DNA of 64,000 nt from Acanthosepion lycidas (lineage: Eukaryota; Mollusca; Cephalopoda; Sepiida; Sepiidae), in the NCBI GenBank assembly GCA_963932145.1, contig OZ010578.1, forward strand, positions 37,495,225-37,559,224. Direction: 5' to 3'. The notes beneath the pieces are model-generated. The model was not told the DNA's origin and did not search any database. It was given only the letters and a program-made list of their open reading frames with translations. A program made the position numbers and the translations under genes. Shown here piece after piece: positions 20,846 through 32,572 of this stretch. Within the stretch, counting starts at the first letter, position 1. Every line of letters starts with the position of its first letter.

Positions 20846-21600
20846 GCATGAATTGGTGAATCCTTTTTCTAATTGTTAAAATACTAAAAATTTCAATGAC
20901 ATTACATTCTTGGGCTAAGAGATAACCTGCAAAAGTTTATGCTAATAGTCACTTCAGCAATAACTATTTAAGTTTTATTATTCATATTTGACATGTCTAC
21001 CTTTTATGTTATTGTTTGCGTGTCAATAATATCAGTTCAGAAAGTTGAATTTTGAAAGCTAAATTAAAATTCCAAGCTAGTCTTGTTTCACTTTTGCACA
21101 AATGCCTCTGGGAAAGACATGGATCTATCTCTTTCTCCTTCTAGTTATGTATAAAATAGCAAGGTAGACATGGCTCTATAGCCTTGGGTGATAGTCTGAA
21201 TGAAAGCAACAAAATATGAAACTGTTTATAAAAGAACTACTATATTTCCCAAGAATGCATTTGCAAATAAAGAAAAGTAATTCATGGAGACCCATGATTA
21301 CCTAGGTCTTGAAGGGACATGATATTTTCAAAAAGAGAGGCTCATCTTATATTCTACAACCATGAACAATAAAAACCCTTCATCTTATAAATCCAAATTT
21401 AAGACAATTACACATAAACAGGAAGTAGACAAACAATATGGCAAATGAAACAGAATGAGGAGTCAGTTGGTATCTGTGGCTAAGTCAGAAAGCTGTTGAC
21501 AGACTCACAAGAAAATAGGATTTAAGTTTAAATTATTACTCCTAGTCAGTCCAAGCTGTCATATATGGACAGGAGCTTCTCAAACTTCACTGTCCAATCT
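20846..21600. other. Mostly unrecognised; short SINE-like fragment
   Basis: 21105-21200 resembles a decayed tRNA-SINE body (CCTCTGGGAAAGACATGGAT ... CTATAGCCTTGGGTGATAG). Otherwise nothing recognised. Confidence 0.4.
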
Positions 21601-21776
21601 TGATAGAGTAAAAAAGCGTCTTCATGTCTATAGCAAAGAAAACGGCGACTTACCTCGTCAAACCAACTGAAAGTGCATCGCGTGTATTCTACGACGGAAA
21701 AAGTGGCGAAAAAGAAAATTACTTACCAAACAGAAGGGCACGTATTTCGCATAACATGCTGAAAATGGAATATTTG

Positions 21777-21809
<33 letters not shown>

Positions 21810-22080
21810 AAGTCCGTCATAGGAGTCGCTATAATAGTATTTCGATATGCAAATTACTGAACATCCTATCCCAGCTGTCGACGAATGAAAAAAAATAGGT
21901 TCTGCCGATAAAAGCAGTTGGTGTTCTCGATTCGAGAGCGGAAAATTCGGGCAGTTTTTGGCTACAGCGTTTGTTAGAGAGCGAGTTATTTTTCTGACTG
22001 GTTACACGCATTGTGATTTGAGATAGTACTGGCAAATCGAGTTTTCAACATTTCTTTCTGCCCCCGATATTCGAGTCTGG
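21601..22080. other. CpG-rich island of unknown origin
   Basis: About 25 CpG dinucleotides in 480 bp, while flanking kilobases have very few. On the minus strand it has two strong 5' splice-site matches, GAG|GTAAGT (plus 21649-21657) and TTG|GTAAGTAA (around 21727-21737). A poly(A) run (21781-21808) interrupts it. It could be an unmethylated promoter or first exon of a leftward gene, or the end of an unrecognised element. The short open frames inside match nothing I know. Confidence 0.3.
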
Positions 22081-22229
22081 ACTTACAGTGATTTTTCTTT
22101 GTGTTGTGGAAGTAATCTGTGACAAATAATTCCTTTGCTTTCAGAACGCTTACAATCTCCTTGTAGGTAATGAATTATTTTTCACTTTATAACCTCTTTC
22201 TCATAGATGAAATATTGCAAACTTCTTGC

Positions 22230-22560
22230 TGCTCTATTTCCATGGAAAGTGTTCAAACTAAAATCCTTAACTCTAACCTTTACATCTAAGACCCCTTTCA
22301 TGTCACACACATTGTTGCCGCCCTAATTTCCTTCATATTTCATCAGTGAGATGTAAGTTCCACAAATCGCTGCTTGGAATTGACTCCCAACAGGATGCTT
22401 CCCCAATCACTACATTCTTAAACTGTTCAAGTCTAGAGTTAACAGTTATCTTCACCACATATCCTCATAAACTGTACTTCTTACTCTGTAAACCTCTACT
22501 TTCAGTGACTCTAGAGCCTTGTACAGGATGAACATCCTTGTAAAAAAAAAAAACAAATTA
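22230..22560 (+). pseudogene. CR1-like LINE 3' end (family D)
   Basis: A C-terminal LINE end (CFPNHYI ... LFKSRVNS-like reading across frames), then AGAGCCTTGTACAGGATGAA and poly(A). A related end is at 51960-52180. Frames are broken. Confidence 0.5.
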
Positions 22561-24299
22561 AAAAGAAAAAGGTGCTTAACATTTCGAATGTAAAATGGTT
22601 TTTGCATTGCAATAAAAAGCAACAAAAATAAGATCAAAGATAAACTAGTAAAATTTATAATAACTGTGCTTCATCTAAGAAATTCAGACAGCTTACAATA
22701 ATTTTGTTAGTGTTCTTTCAAAATTAGACTGTTTCCAATGATGATATTCAACCTTCTATTACCACTGCCTGATATTACTTGTTATACGATATGGTTTTTG
22801 AAAATCTATAACATTTACAAAGTTTCAAATGTCTGTTGCCTCTTAGTTGATCATGTAATGGATGTTAACGTTATCTACTGAAATACAATGCTACCAAATT
22901 TCAGGTGCATTCAGGTGAGCCCAGACTGTAAGCATATGAAACTTGTAGGTACATTACAGCATTTCTGGCATTAAAGAATTAAAAGAAATTCTGTTTTAGA
23001 AATTTCAAGAATTTCACTATCCTTTCTCAAGTAGCATTTCTTTGTATACAAAAGAAAGTTTAAAATCTTAACAGCAATATCCAGCCAACAAAATAAAGTT
23101 GGGTGTTAACCAGTTTCTGTTCTGTAATATTTAATTGATATTTATTGTTGTTCGTCAGACAAAACACTGACTTGTAGACAGAACAAGAGTCTGTGAGACT
23201 AATTTCATTACAAGGATTTTGACAGATAATAATCAAACCAGTACCATTAGGGAGGTTAGTAATCTTTAGTAAATGGATTATCTCCAAACTAAAATCGACA
23301 GTAGTCTGCAGGAAAAGCACAACCATGGATTTCTTTAATTTCATTTATTTTCTTCTTTCACCATTAATAAAAAGACAAATTCCAATGATAACTTTTCAGC
23401 ATTCAAATGCAGACAGGCAAATTTTTCTGTTTCAAAAAATAGATCTTCACTACTGTTATGTTTTGCATATCTATCTGTGTTGTAGTAGTAGTAGTATTCA
23501 TAGTACAGTTCTCTGTGTCCTGAATAGCAACCGTGTTTGCTAGGCATAGCCACTCTATGTTCACCAGTTGTTCTCTATTTATACTTGTCTGTCTAGACAC
23601 CACAAGGAAGAATTAACTGATAAGAGACACACTATAACAAAATGATAACCTAAGTTTAGATTGAATAAAAGGTTTATAAGAATAACAAAGCTAACTGACA
23701 AGAGAAGGGTGCAGTGGTCATAATGAAGGCAGGAATCTGGCTATAATTTATAATAAAAGGTTTGTTACTTAGCTGATTGATATTACCTTCAACATCCCAA
23801 CTCCAGATTTTCCTACACAGATCATCCAGGAATCACTCCATACAAATTCATTGCTAATAGACCCAATTGTTAACTATGCTGACACTTGTGCTTGTACCAA
23901 TGATTAAAGTCACCCTTATTGGTGAACAATTTTCTGAAGATATTAGATTCCCACTCCACAGCTTAATGGATGTGTTCTCAGCAGTAGTAGCATCAAGCTT
24001 GTCTCCCTTCCAAGTGGATTTAACCTTTAGATATTATTTAAGTTTACTGAAATTTCTCCTGAGGGTGAATTTTTCTATTGTCTGGTGAAGTGCTATCATT
24101 CGTTTTATTGATCAAGATCCTGTTTTGTCACTAATAACATTTTTGTTTTAGAATTATTCTGTCTAAATTTGTAAAAAAAGAATTATAAATTAATTTAAGC
24201 TATTAGCTGCTGCTTCTATATGCTGTGTCACAGCATTTAGAATATGTACCCCCACTATCTCAACAAAGAATTTAAATACAGTGAAATCACTACAATACC
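22561..24299. other. No recognised feature
   Basis: Several 60-94 codon frames exist by chance on both strands (for example 23060-23344 minus). None matches a family I know and none is supported by composition. Confidence 0.4.
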
Positions 24300-25000
24300 T
24301 TACTTATATCATCATCTATGTGCCATGTTCCTTCAAAACATTGGCAAACATAGCTCTCCACAATTTCCTGTTCTTGAAGCTCTTAATAAATTTTATCCCT
24401 TTTGTTATTTCTCCTAAACACTGTTCTGCCATTCATTTACTCAAGCTCGTTAAGTAGGTTACATGTCATTTTCCTTTTTCCCCCTCATGCTGTCAATCTG
24501 TTGTGTGAGCATCAAAATTTCCAAGTCTTCTTTCCTCATTATGTGCCTTAAGAATTTCAACTATTTCTTTGATTCTAAGTGTTCTTTTTGTTTCCATTTT
24601 CTCTAAAACTTTGCCATTGCTCACATGTTCAGTCCATGGTATTCTCAGCATCCTCCAGTAGAACCACATTTCTTTTGCCTCAAGTCTTTTTTTTTTTTCA
24701 TCTGAGAAGATTGATAACAGTTCAGTACTCTCTCTCTCTTTTTTTTTTTATTTATAACAAAATTTTTCTATTTCTTAATACTTTGTTTAGCTTTAGGAAG
24801 GCATCTTTCACTATCCCAATGCACCTTTGGATTTCATTGTTGCACTTTCTGTCCTGTTAAAACACTTCCCACGTATTTAAATTGCTGTACTTGTTTGAAT
24901 TTGGCATCTCCAATTTGTAACTGTTGCACTGTTTATTACCCATGCAATCTTGTTTGAATTTTGATAAATTAAATCTTATTTTTCAACATGAAGCCTATTT
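24300..25000 (-). pseudogene. RTE-like LINE C-terminal region (family R)
   Basis: Reading leftward: QFKYVGSVLTGQK near 24880, a middle block, then a GHIMRKE-type stretch near 24540 (reads with changes) and the final KNRKLW segment near 24370. The order and spacing match 27085-27570. Several frameshifts, poly(T)-like runs and stops make it non-functional. Confidence 0.65.
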
Positions 25001-25307
25001 AATGTAGTTACTCAGATATGAATATTTTAAAAGATGTCAATTTTTGGGGTCACCCTGTATTTTTCCAATTATACTCTCCTCTTTCACCAAGTCAAGCTTT
25101 TCAATTTGTGGCTTCTTAAACATCTTAAAGACACTGTCACTTGGCATCACCAGTGCAAGGGAGATAACTGGCTATAGTCCTTGCACAGTCAAAGTTAAAA
25201 ATTTATATATTACAGACAAAAAATATACAAATGCACTTTGTGTATTATATAGAAATAGTAACAGTAAGATTAACTATTTCCATATAGAATAGTCTACATT
25301 CATTGAC

Positions 25308-25465
25308 TAAATGTGGATGTGTGGGTGGTGTAATAGAGAGAAGCTTGGAATGAGAAATTGAAAAACTGAGTTCATTACATCCACTTATGAGCAAATACCA
25401 TTGGAAAAGTTGTGAATCCATCTATTCTCTCCCCAGCTATAGGTTAAATAGTAAGGCTTGTATAT
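25308..25465 (+). repeat. tRNA-derived SINE (type 2), 5' part
   Basis: Head GGTGGTGTAATAGAGAGAAG (A-box-like) and CTGAGTTCATTACATCC (decayed B box), then the body phrase CCCCAGCTATAGGTTAAATA. Related to 58020-58285. Confidence 0.65.
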
Positions 25466-26339
25466 GAAAATAAAGTTATCGTTATCATCCTAAAAATATT
25501 AATGCAGTATTCCCTCAAGAAAAAAAAAAATGATCATTGGTTCTAACCTGCATGAGAATGACAACAAAAAACATATACCTCCCCAAATTTATAAACAAAT
25601 CCTACAGATGCATGCTGGGGTTTCTTTCTAGCCAAAATGATTGGCCACTTCTTGGTCTTAATTTGCCATATTTTTGTTCTTTCTTGTCTTAAAGTCGAAA
25701 TGCTGCAATCACTTGTCTATATCCATTTTGTTTATTAACATCTTTTGTTGTGAACTTTTTGCCTCATTGTTGCTTTGCCTACTTCTGTCTTGCGTATATT
25801 GTTTGCTTCGTATTATTTTTTTGCCCTGGTCTTTTCTTTCTCTTTTTACTGTTCATTGCAAACTTTGTCTATTCTGTTTGTTGGGCAGTTCTGCCAATTA
25901 CATTTAACAAAAGCCAATTACTCTATATTTTTCACTGGCCTTTACATTCTTCATTTTGACACTTATTTAAATAATTTGATCCCCACCCCCATATCATAGT
26001 GACAATCTGTTCAATATATACCTGATGGATTACTTCTCTTTATCCGTTATGTGTGTTAACACCATTCTTTGTGAATTTTTTGACTCATTGTTGTTTATCT
26101 TTTCTTTTTGTCATTGTTTATTACAAGTTTGTCAATTCTGTTACTTGACCAATTAATCTACAGTTACAATCCAAAATATATCTCCACTTTAAAAAAAACT
26201 CACAAAAGGTCTATAAGTTGAAAAACACAAAATTTAGCTGTCAGTTGAAATCTATAAAAACTCACTTAAAGCAGTTTTTTTTTTTTTCAACTAATTAGAC
26301 TTAAGAGAGTTTTCCTTCTTAACATTTTGCTTAAGGTAA
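25466..26339. other. Diverged direct repeat in T-rich DNA
   Basis: 25735-25900 and 26045-26150 share a pattern (AACATCTTTTGTTGTGAACT ... CCTCATTGTTG versus AACACCATTCTTTGTGAATT ... CTCATTGTTG). Strongly T-rich; the membrane-like frames are composition artefacts. Confidence 0.4.
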
Positions 26340-26480
26340 AGTGCAGAATCAACATCTTGATAATATCAGTATTTTCCCTTCTTCATACAATGTGATGTCC
26401 ATTTTCAGTTGTTCAAGTGATGGGGGTTTTTGTTATTTGGTAAAGCTCTTTGGGAACCAGTAGCACCAGTCTCCAAGATC
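26340..26480 (-). repeat. LINE family A 3' fragment
   Basis: Shares CAGTTGTTCAAGTGATG and GTTATTTGGTAAAGCTCTTT with the family A copy at 45050-45380. Confidence 0.5.
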
Positions 26481-27084
26481 TGATGAAGGATATTCTTTGT
26501 CAAAACATTGAGGATTCATTCCTTTGAAACCATTTTTAATCATTTATCTGAGAAAATGTTTATAATGAAGTTCACCCTGTACACAGCTCAAGAGACAGAG
26601 GGTTACAGTGTAATAGACAAAGTTTATGGGGATATATAGGGAAGTTAACTGTTAAACCCAGACTTGAATAGGTTATGATTGTAATGATCAGGATATACCA
26701 AGTTTAACCAAGAATGCTGAAGTGAAGTTGGTGATAGAAATTTTATTTCTGAATGAGTTGTATGCTATGTGTGACATTCGTATCAGAGTCTTGAGCTGAT
26801 GAGGTTATTTTTTAATTTCTTATACAATGTTTAGAAATGGCAAAAATGTTGTATATTTTTCGTAGAATCACACTGTAATGGGAGAGAGCCATGGTAGAAA
26901 GATTTATTTCTACCATTTGTATTTACCCCAATATAAGTATTTATTATATTTGTAATATAATAACACCGTACTTCATGGACGGAACAGAATGGTTGAACCA
27001 AAAAAAGAATGACAAACATGCTTTGTCCTTTGAGAGACTTTTATATCACTAAGACATATCCAAAACTATACATGTAGGCAGCGA
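26481..27084. other. No recognised feature
   Basis: AT-rich, no recognised repeat or coding frame. Confidence 0.45.
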
Positions 27085-27570
27085 ATGTTAGACCATTTCC
27101 TCAAAGATGAAGAAGAGACTTGAGGCAACGGAAATGTGGTTCTACAGAAGGATGCTAAGGATATCATGGACCGAGCATGTGAACAATGATGAGGTCTTAG
27201 GATGCAAACAAGGAGGAGGCTTATACTTAACACCAGGAAATGGCAGCTGAAGTTTCTATTAGGTTGGTGCAAAAATAATGACGTAATAATGTCATTTTTT
27301 AACGTCAAAAAAACGACATTATTACGTCATTTTTGCACCAACCTAATAGGTCACATAATGAGGAAGGAGGGCCTGGAGCATCTGATACTCACAGAACGAA
27401 TCGAGGGAAAGAGAGACAAGGAAAAACATGATATACCTAGCAGGCTTAAACAAGTGGATGACAGAACGTGGTTTTGGGGAGGTAGCAGAGAGAAGGAACT
27501 TGTTGAGAGCTGCAAGGGATGGAGGAAGGTGGTGATGATTGCCTACATCCTGAAAGAACATGGCACATAA
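27085..27570 (+). pseudogene. RTE-like LINE C-terminus with an in-frame MITE
   Basis: MKKRLEATEMWFYRRMLRIS and WTEHVNNDEVL near 27100-27190 are followed by NTRKWQLKFL, then the inserted MITE (27259-27346), then GHIMRKEGLEHLILTERIEG and a stop after EHGT (27570). Outside the MITE this is the usual C-terminal end of RTE-like polyproteins. The MITE plus its TA duplication adds 90 bp, exactly 30 codons, and contains no stop in this frame, so the 122-codon frame 27202-27570 reads through. The N-terminal part is frameshifted near 27200. Not functional. Confidence 0.75.
27259..27346. mobile_element. Mariner hairpin MITE, copy 3 (88 bp)
   Basis: Standard TTAGGTTGGTGCAAAAATAA terminus, TA flanks 27257-27258 and 27347-27348. 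Core subfamily 2 (GACGTAATAATGTC ... GACATTATTACGTC). Confidence 0.95.
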
Positions 27571-28805
27571 AAAGGAAGCATAAAATTGTATCCCACATAG
27601 AGAATAATATATCGCATATATCTACACAGCAAAGCAGTGTAAGGAGAAATGAAGAGAAAGGATCTTACAGAGAATACAGAGATACTCCTGTATCTGGAGA
27701 AGCCAGGTCTCCACATTTAAACGGGCTGGGTACATCTATGTCCCAGGCAACATATTCTACAAACAGGAAACAGCGAGTCTTGGGTTTTCCCAAATTGAGG
27801 ACTGCAAGCTGGAGTTAGTTTCTATATATGAGAAAGATATATTCCCAAAGAGAAATGGTACCATGAACTTGTAAGTTGCTGGGGAGGCAGATTTACCCTC
27901 TGACGAGACCATGGAAAGGCCCGGGCTAAAGAAAGCAACCTTACTGTTTGATGATGTAAACCAAATTGAATTTGATTGCCGTTTTTGTTACTGTATGAAG
28001 TGACATCACTAAGTGGCTGTCACATGACCCATTTGACTTATTTCTACCAAAGGGAGATAATCGCCTTCAGTATTACAACATTTTCAAGTGTAACTATTAA
28101 ATTTTTTTTTCTGATTAGACAGCATTCTCCTTGCAAATATTACAGCGTGTCTAAAAGTGCTATCAATAATAGGAGTAGACCTGACACAATTCTCACTTGG
28201 TGATAAATTTCTGCATGTATGTACACTTCAATGCCCACAACCCCCACCACACCACTACCTACAGTGCCACCTTCATTCCAAGTTGCATTCAGTTTTTCAA
28301 ACTGCTGCCCTCATTCTGAAATAAAACAAGCCAAGATACATTAGCCAGTAAACTGTTATTTAAAACCCACCAAATCAATGATTTTTTCACACACACACCA
28401 TACCTATCTGGCACTTTCATTCGAACTGGTTAACAATGGCAAAGAATGTTGAAAGCACTATGAAAATTCATCATGTTTTATTTATGAATATTTAAAGGTC
28501 AGAAAATAATGTAAATACACAATGAGCCAAGATAATTTTCTGCATGTTTATTTAAAAGTGTAAATGTTGAAAGGGAGATCGTTAGCAAAGAAAGAGTTTA
28601 CTTACACAAATATTTTATGCAGTTCAATCAGCATAATAGAATAACGGCAGGCTAATCTAACATATAAAGCTCAAAGTGTTTGTGTGTCTACTCAAAACAC
28701 TGAATGTTAACTAAACACTTATGTTTGGTCATGTGTTTGTGTGAAAATATTAGTTAAAATGGTGACATAAAATAAATCCAGTTTTATTATTTCTATATTT
28801 GCCAA
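27571..28805. other. Mostly unrecognised; one 72-codon open stretch
   Basis: Around 27650-27870 a less AT-rich stretch stays open for about 72 codons on plus (RAGYIYVPGNIFYKQE, then SQIEDCKLELVSIYEKDIFP). I do not recognise it. It could be retroelement coding or chance. The rest is AT-rich. Confidence 0.35.
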
Positions 28806-29080
28806 GAGGGAGAGGAGCACGGTGGAGTAGTGGATAGCAGCTCGGATTGAAGAATCGGAGAGCTGAGTTTGAATTCCAGTCGAATCCATTACATTCATTT
28901 ATGTGCTAATACTCTTGGGAAAGGTATTAATCCTCTTCTTCTCCCTCCAGCTATGGGCGAATAGCAGGACAGACTCGGTTATATAGCCTTAGATGGCAAC
29001 TGGTCTAAGAGAAGGACAACTCTGAATTAAAAACCTGTGGAGGGTTGCTTGGAGACCTTGTGGCACAGTGTATTTGGCCC
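28806..29080 (+). repeat. tRNA-derived SINE (type 1), variant 3' end
   Basis: Clear tRNA-like head (GGTGGAGTAGTGGATAGCAG, then GAGTTTGAATTCCAG), body CTCCAGCTATGGGCGAATAG and CAACTGGTCTAAG. After 29005 it leaves the common 3' end and reads GAAGGACAACTCTGAATTAA, a different tail. Confidence 0.8.
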
Positions 29081-29529
29081 TTCAAAAAGTGTGATTGGTT
29101 CTGCACAAAGCCTTCACCACTATAATTGTTGTGGAGTTATTTTGCAGTGGAGGCTTGTATATATACTAAATCGGTCCTAAAATAGGTTCAACATACAAAA
29201 CGTTAGGAACTTGATATAATAGGTATTACGCAGAGTAATCTTGTTGTGGTCACTGACTACTTTCGTATTCGACTGTCGACTACTATCGTCTGACATCGAC
29301 TGACCCTCGTTTCTCTTACTACTCCTACTTATATTAGGTGGGAGAGTCTATTAACTATAGAATAGGTGTGTTTCGCCATAACAATAATAAAATCATATGT
29401 GCTAGTGTCTGGCTGTCAGTTTCTAGGAACCGATTTGCTTGACGCTCATACATCAAATATGACAGGAGAGTCCACCATTTATAATGACCTTGCTCAATGG
29501 GGAAATAATTAGATTGTGACCTTAAATAC
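29081..29529. other. Unclassified; CGACT-rich block
   Basis: 29260-29312 has five or six CGACT/CGTCTGA-type motifs, CpG-richer than its surroundings. Possibly part of an LTR, not demonstrated. Confidence 0.3.
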
Positions 29530-29770
29530 CTCAGAAACAAATCTTGTCTCATTTCATCGCTGTTCAGTTGTAATCCAATGGATGTTTCTACTTTCAATAA
29601 GACTTGTTACTTTGAACATCCGCTTGGTCTCAGATTCACCCCAGACTTCAAGCAGAATTCATATATACAATCCATTGTAAAAGATGCTGGAAAAATCATT
29701 ACTTCATTCTACCATTGCAGAAAATACCTAACTCCTACCATGATTTTTCTTTTACAAACATCAGATTAGA
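29530..29770 (+). pseudogene. LINE C-terminal RT fragment
   Basis: Residues HPLGLRFTPDFKQNSYIQSI, VKDAGKII and YHCRKYLTPTMIFLLQ match the post-RT region of CR1/jockey-like LINEs (the 'LGLxFTPDxKWNxYI ... AKDAxKxxxSLYRxRKYLTP' block). Open for 63 codons, no poly(A). A short internal fragment. Confidence 0.6.
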
Positions 29771-29933
29771 TTTTAAATATGTCAAAGAAACAAATGACTT
29801 CATAAAACAGCAAATTAAAGGAACTTAGTAATCATAACAGTGGGTATTATTACTAGTATATAAATATATGTATGAAGAGAGGTCATAAAATTCTGGACAC
29901 AACCAAGTGAGAGGACCTTCTACACAAACACAC

Positions 29934-29935
<2 letters not shown>

Positions 29936-29972
<37 letters not shown>
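29936..29972. repeat. (TA)n microsatellite
   Basis: About 18 TA units. Confidence 0.95.
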
Positions 29973-29976
<4 letters not shown>

Positions 29977-31299
29977 AATGTTTTTTCGTTACATGTTGCG
30001 ATATCTTAGTTGATAATATTTTAATTCTAACTGTAATAATAGCTCAGAGACAAGACTTAAGAAAGCTTTATTGAGCTTGAATTGGGAGGTACGGTTAGAT
30101 TGCTTATTTATGGAGGGAGAGTTCCTCTTTCATGGTAGAGGATCATCATCAAGAGAGTTAACACCTACTGGTCTATAGCACAGTAAAAATAAAGGAATTA
30201 TCAGAAATGAATTCAGAATAGGCACAAATTTTAAATTATCCTGAGGAGACACTAAAATTAAATGCCACTAAAACCAATAAAATCCAAAGAGTGACAAAAC
30301 CTTCCTAAACAACTGTATAAAACTTTATAAAATTGGCCGAGTATCAGCTGGATATGTCTAGGTATATGCAAACAAAACTTGAAAAATTGTTAAATTTGAT
30401 TGGCTGAGCCATATTTCAGTCATCATTTCACTGACTCTTCGAGGGTCACTAAAAAAGTGATGGTGGGTTAGTCCATGACCCATCGTTCCATGATTTGCTA
30501 TCATAGTAATTGTGAGTACAATCCCTGGACTGAGCAGTGTATACTTGGACAGTTGACACAGGAAGAGCATTAACAAAGCAGTAGTAAATAAGAACTAAAC
30601 AAGATATCCCTAGACATGGTCAATGGAACAAGAACAATCTAACATTATAGATTAAATAGTGACAATAACAACAAAGATGAGGACAATAGTTTGCATGTCA
30701 AGAATGTTTGCTATTTATGCAGATCTTTTACACAAACAGACAATTATAGCACACATTGTTAAGACATTTCTAAAATAATATTTCTAGAATAAATAATTTA
30801 CAAAAAATATTACATTGGATTTGTTTTGGACATTTTGGATACAGCATAGAATAAACACAATGCTTCACCAATCTAGGTTGGTATCAGAAAGGTTTTAGAA
30901 CCTTCAAGAATCAGGAAAAAAAAATGATTCCCTCAATTTATATACACAAATAAATATAATTGCTCACCTTCTTTTATTGCTTATCTGTACATGAAATAGA
31001 TTCTTATATTGTAATTATAGTCATTGCTGACAAAAGTATACAAAGAAACTACACCATTCTGCAGCAGCATGTGGCAGAATCGATAGTTGATTACTATGTA
31101 CAGTAAAGAAAGTAAAAAAAACATAAAAGCTATCATCTATATAAATTAAGAATTTTTTAAAACCAAAACAAATACTTCTATCATTATCAAGGGTACTTAA
31201 AAGGGAAAAATATAAACTCAAGAATTTTTTTTTTTAATTACCATCATAGCTGTATATAGGTATAAATATAGAGCATATCAAAAATAATGTATAATTAAC
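29973..31299. other. Mostly unrecognised; family P tail near 30578-30705
   Basis: The family P phrase AACAAAGATGAGGACAATAG occurs near 30669. Rest AT-rich. Confidence 0.4.
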
Positions 31300-31304
31300 A
31301 TTCA

Positions 31305-31515
31305 GTTTATCCTAGCGGCATAATGGTTAGCTGCTCAGAATGAGAACTTGATGTGCAGAGTTCAAATTCCAATGTATTTTGTTACAGCTACTTTTGCACA
31401 AATACATTTGGTAAAGGCATGAATCCATCTCATCTACCAATTATTTGTTAAATAGTAGCACACACTGAGCTCTTCAACCTTCATTGGCAACAAGTCTATG
31501 AAAAGGAAAATCCTG
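31305..31515 (+). repeat. tRNA-derived SINE (type 2)
   Basis: tRNA-like head: CCTAGCGGCATAATGGTTAG (A box) and GCAGAGTTCAAATTCC (B box), then the degenerate SINE body (GGTAAAGGCATGAATCCATC). Confidence 0.7.
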
Positions 31516-31890
31516 AATTGCCAAACACAGGTATCATGCATTCCCATGCTAACAAATTCCTTTGTTAGCATGATAACGCGATTGTCTAAAGGAAGAAAAG
31601 CCCTGACAGAAAACTAACATAGTATTGCTAGGTCAGCTGCTAGACAATTTTTCTCTCCAGAATCTATCATACATATCTAGAAGTCTACCATTCATCCGTG
31701 TATTGCTACCACATATGGTCTGGTGTTCCTGCTATTTACATTGAGCTCCTTGATGAAATCTAAAAAAGAATCAGCAATATTATCGGTCCTGATCTGGTAG
31801 CTCAGTCTCAGTCATTTTCCTACCACCGTAAGGTTGCCTCTCTGTACCTTTTCTATAAATACTTTCATGGCAACTGTTTGGGTGAGCTCT

Positions 31891-32572
31891 TCACTGTTAT
31901 TGTTTATTCCCCTCCCCCCACAGACAATGAATTGTAAATATGGGGACTAGTTAGCATTTTCATTGAGCCAAAGAGGTATTATGGTGGTTGTAGTAAGAAA
32001 GGTACGTATGAATGTGTTGTTTTGGTGTAAGGAATATTTTTCGTACGATTGGGTCAGTGTTTGCGGCTAGCTAAGTTATAGTTAAGACAGAAGAAGACTG
32101 TCCTTTCCTCAATTCCTTTTTTGGCCATGAGCCACATTTCTGTATTAAACAGAATAAATACAGTGTAACCCGGATATAAGAGAGATTTTCTCTGGTCCCA
32201 AATTAGAGCCATACTTACCTAAACAAAATAGACCAAACCCGGATATAAGAGACTTCTTCTCCGGTCCCGACAACTCTTATATCCGGGTTACACTGTATCA
32301 CTCTTCATTGTTGTTATTTTATCCCCCGCTCCCAGACATGAATTCTACATATGGGGACTAGTTAGGATTTTCATATTTGAAGCATTATGGTGGATGTTGT
32401 GAGAATGGTAAGAAAGAATGTGTTGTTTTGGTATAAGGAATATTATGGTATGTTTTGGTCAGTGATTGTGGTTAGCTAAGTTTAATGTTGAGACAGAAGA
32501 AGACCATCCTTTTTTTTTTCCCCATTCCCCATTTTAGCCTTGTGCCACTTTTCTGTACATAATGTGGAATAA
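31891..32572 (+). repeat. Tandem dimer of an about 272-bp repeat
   Basis: Unit 1 (31891-32160) and unit 2 (32298-32572) share TATGGGGACTAGTTAG, GAATGTGTTGTTTTGGT, TAAGGAATATT and GACAGAAGAAGACYRTCCTT in the same order. Both end GAATAA and the next copy starts TATCACT. A pogo-type MITE occupies the junction. Unit identity unknown. Confidence 0.75.
32161..32295. mobile_element. Pogo/Tigger-type MITE (135 bp)
   Basis: Ends CAGTGTAACCCGGATATAAG and its reverse complement, with TA at 32159-32160 and 32296-32297. CAGT... ends with TA duplication are typical of pogo-class elements. The motif CCCGGATATAAGAGA ... TCTCYGGTCCC occurs twice directly plus once inverted at the right end. Confidence 0.85.

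Noticed and set aside
21640..21740. U1 snRNA-like ACTTACC motifs
   Set aside because: Only the 7-base splice-site complement matches; the rest of U1 is absent. Read on minus they are splice-donor matches.
23060..23344. 94-codon minus-strand frame
   Set aside because: No recognised motif, AT-driven composition, no neighbours supporting a gene.
25674..25999. Overlapping hydrophobic frames resembling membrane proteins
   Set aside because: Three overlapping frames in T-rich DNA; hydrophobicity is a composition effect and the region is a diverged direct repeat.
27650..27870. Possible host exon (72-codon open stretch)
   Set aside because: No recognised domain, no convincing start or splice sites, and LINE sequence lies immediately upstream.
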